DNA of 64,000 bases from contig NC_050467.1 in NCBI RefSeq assembly GCF_013373865.1, positions 23,210,996 through 23,274,995 on the forward strand, written 5' to 3'. The notes beneath the pieces are model-generated. The model ran no database searches and was not told where the DNA came from. It saw only the letters and a list, made by a program, of their open reading frames with translations. The stretch comes from Monomorium pharaonis (taxonomy: Eukaryota > Arthropoda > Insecta > Hymenoptera > Formicidae). Positions 61,801 to 64,000 of this stretch are shown here, one piece after another; position 1 is the stretch's first letter, and every line of letters starts with the position of its first letter. Made by a program: the position numbers and the translations under genes.

Positions 61801-64000
61801 AATTCCAGATCCGCGAAAGATCTCGGACGATGACGGCGAGATTACGCGAAAGGTACAAGCGCTGCCGGCAAAGCGGCAGGTTCCGTGGCGATGAATCGTG
61901 TGGATCTGATAAGGATTTCCTCGCTAGGAACGAGGAGATGCGCGCACACACGCTCGCGAACATCGTCGTCGGTGGGCGAGGGATCTTTGCGCGCAACATA
62001 GTTTTTTTTTTTTTTACTAAGTGCGCGCGTACACAATTTTGTACGCATGTTCGACGCATTTAATTGCTCATACGGTCAGAGATCAAAGACGAGTCACGCG
62101 TGTATTAACGTACACGTTAACGTACGTCGGCTTCAAAGGGCGAGATAATAACGTTCTCCGGGACTCTCGTCGTGTAAGAAGCTACACGTATCGTGCTCTG
62201 CTTTAAGTTTCTCTCCCTGCGTATTCGCCATTCCGTTAACGTTAATGCCTTCTGGTAGAGCAATGGTCCAGACCTGTCTGCTTTATATCTAAAATATATC
62301 GAATTAGCATGAGATCGATGACGCTGGCGACGAGGTCGGTAAGGCAAACTTGGGAAATATTATAGGTGCACAACTGTTGAAAGCGAGCGAGAAATTTGCT
62401 GACTGACAGAATATTAATATTATTTGATCTTTTTGCAGTTTCTATCGCGATCTCTCAATAGCGCTTGCAATCGCTCGGTCAATTGTCTGTCTGACCATTT
62501 AAGCCGTTATTCAGTTCCGATACACGATTTGCGTCAGCAAGCTGACCTTTCTATAAAACGTGACGGTGCACCCGGACGAATCTATTACGCCTACGTAACG
62601 AGCTGGGAAGATTAGATAAAGGAAGAGGGCCGCTCGTGAGAGTAACAATGTAAAGCGACACGCTATTTTTAGAACTCTGCAATAAAAATAGCATGCAATA
62701 AATATTATTAACGTTACCTATTTATGGAATGTGTCACACGCCTTTTTCTCTGTTCAAAATAGAAAAGACGATCAGATTCAAGAAAATACACGGACCAGTC
62801 AGTAAATAATCGCTAGTGCTCATCCTTACGTATTCAAGAAAGTATAATACAAATTAATAATGTTTGCCCGTTCGGTACACCACGAAGAATCGCGACATTT
62901 ATATTTGGGAAACATGACGTTTTAGACACGAAAGGCGCGTTGATTAATATTAAAGTATACAAAAACCTCGCGCATAAAGCGGTACGATTAAAAGCATTCC
63001 CCTGCAAAATCTCATTAGTTTCAACGAATTCTTTTAAATGGGATTGTGTACATCGGGATCCCCGTCGTGCCGAAAGCTTAACAAAATTTATGGTACGGGT
63101 AGGATTAACACGCCAGTCATACACCGGTCCGCCGAATCCCCTTTGCATAGGACAATTTGGCCGACGTGGATGGATCGCGTCGCGAAGGACTGCTCACTTA
63201 TATATCGCTCCCTTGTGATAAATCTTTTAATTTTAATGAATCTTCTTAAATAAGATCACGTGAACTACGCTGTATCAGAGAACATCGCAAAAATGTAACT
63301 AATTAGCCTAAAGGACCAATTAGCCGGTTTCGCTCCCACTGAATTCAGGGTGTTTACTCAAATTGTGTAAAAGAATTCCCCCTGAGAATTCTCAGATTTT
63401 TTTCGAGAATTTTCAAATAAATTTATTTTGTTATATTTTATAATCATAGAAAAGTTATTTGAGTTTTGAGTATTATATTTCAGAAAGTTCTAAAAAGAAA
63501 TAATATGAGCTAAATAGCATACAATGATTTGTCTGCGGTGCAGCTTATTGAAAGTAAAGAATACGAAACGTGACAACACTAGTTCATAACAATGTACTGT
63601 ATCTTTTACTATCATTAATTTTTTAATAAAAACTCGCGAGTCACACGAGAATATACATGCATGGACGTATTCATTGCTAATTGATTCTACATTTTGTTTT
63701 ATCCAAAATTAGAGGATACGATAAAAGAAATAATTTTGTCAGAGATAGATAGAACTTAAATTTCCATGAGTATACCAATAAAATTCCATGAAAAGACACG
63801 ATTTTCAAGGATAGAAAAAAATGCCCTGTTTTCTTAATTTTTCTTGGTAATATACACTTACAATTTCTCCCTTAAGTAGGCCAATTTGTAGGCGATACAG
63901 GCGGTGGATCATCATCGCGTGCGCATTATCAGATCGCCACGCGCGATGCCGTTTCTCCGCTGTCCACGTGCGCGGATGGCATCCGTTTAGTCGCACGCTT
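58820..64000. other. Region 5' of the visible semaphorin exons
   Basis: No confident gene. The signal-peptide exon and promoter of the semaphorin should lie here or further right on the minus strand. One weak candidate is an ATG at 61187 (minus) reading MNRLQICFFCSRVLVIIK and stopping in the required phase, but its donor (AAAG|GTGGCA) is poor and the hydrophobic core is broken by Arg. Other open frames are CpG-rich shadows on both strands. Confidence 0.45.

Overview
This is eukaryotic, animal nuclear DNA, almost certainly from an insect and most likely a hymenopteran (ant, bee or wasp). The genes are split by many AT-rich introns. The gene set is insect-type: transferrin 1, a sperm/ciliary CFAP43, a Kazal inhibitor, a secreted leucine-rich-repeat protein, CSAD/ADC-type decarboxylases and a class 5 semaphorin. 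Composition is patchy: the left ~43 kb is mostly AT-rich outside exons, while ~44-63 kb is rich in GC and CpG. No operons, CRISPR arrays, rRNA genes or convincing tRNA genes were seen. Every exon model here was rebuilt by hand from splice signals and reading phase.

Layout from left to right. (1) Minus strand, 1-4336: transferrin 1, eight coding exons visible and the 3' end off the left edge. A TATA box and a kappaB-like site lie upstream. (2) Minus strand, 7189-14393: complete CFAP43, 17 coding exons that join in frame to 1586 residues. (3) Plus strand, 16968-18799: an unrecognised 439-residue secreted or membrane protein, three coding exons. (4) Plus strand, 19666-21433: a 128-residue secreted Kazal-type protein. 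(5) Plus strand, 22855-26080: a 551-residue secreted LRR protein. (6) Plus strand, 26674-29108: a decayed copy of a PLP-dependent decarboxylase gene, followed by its intact tandem relative at 30588-35288 (491 residues, CSAD/aspartate decarboxylase/GAD family). (7) Minus strand, 36869-58819: a semaphorin-5 gene (Sema5c-like). It has 13 coding exons and a ~15.8 kb intron that fills most of the right half of the window. Its signal-peptide exon was not found and may lie at 58.8-64 kb or beyond.

The genes do not form one pathway; they are ordinary insect neighbours. The parts most worth a second look are the unrecognised 439-residue protein, the decarboxylase pseudogene beside its functional relative, two hairpin elements in different genes that share a terminal motif, a hairpin next to a transferrin splice donor, a GC-AG intron in the semaphorin gene, and the very long CpG-rich semaphorin intron. 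I saw no clear sign of a wholly new type of system.
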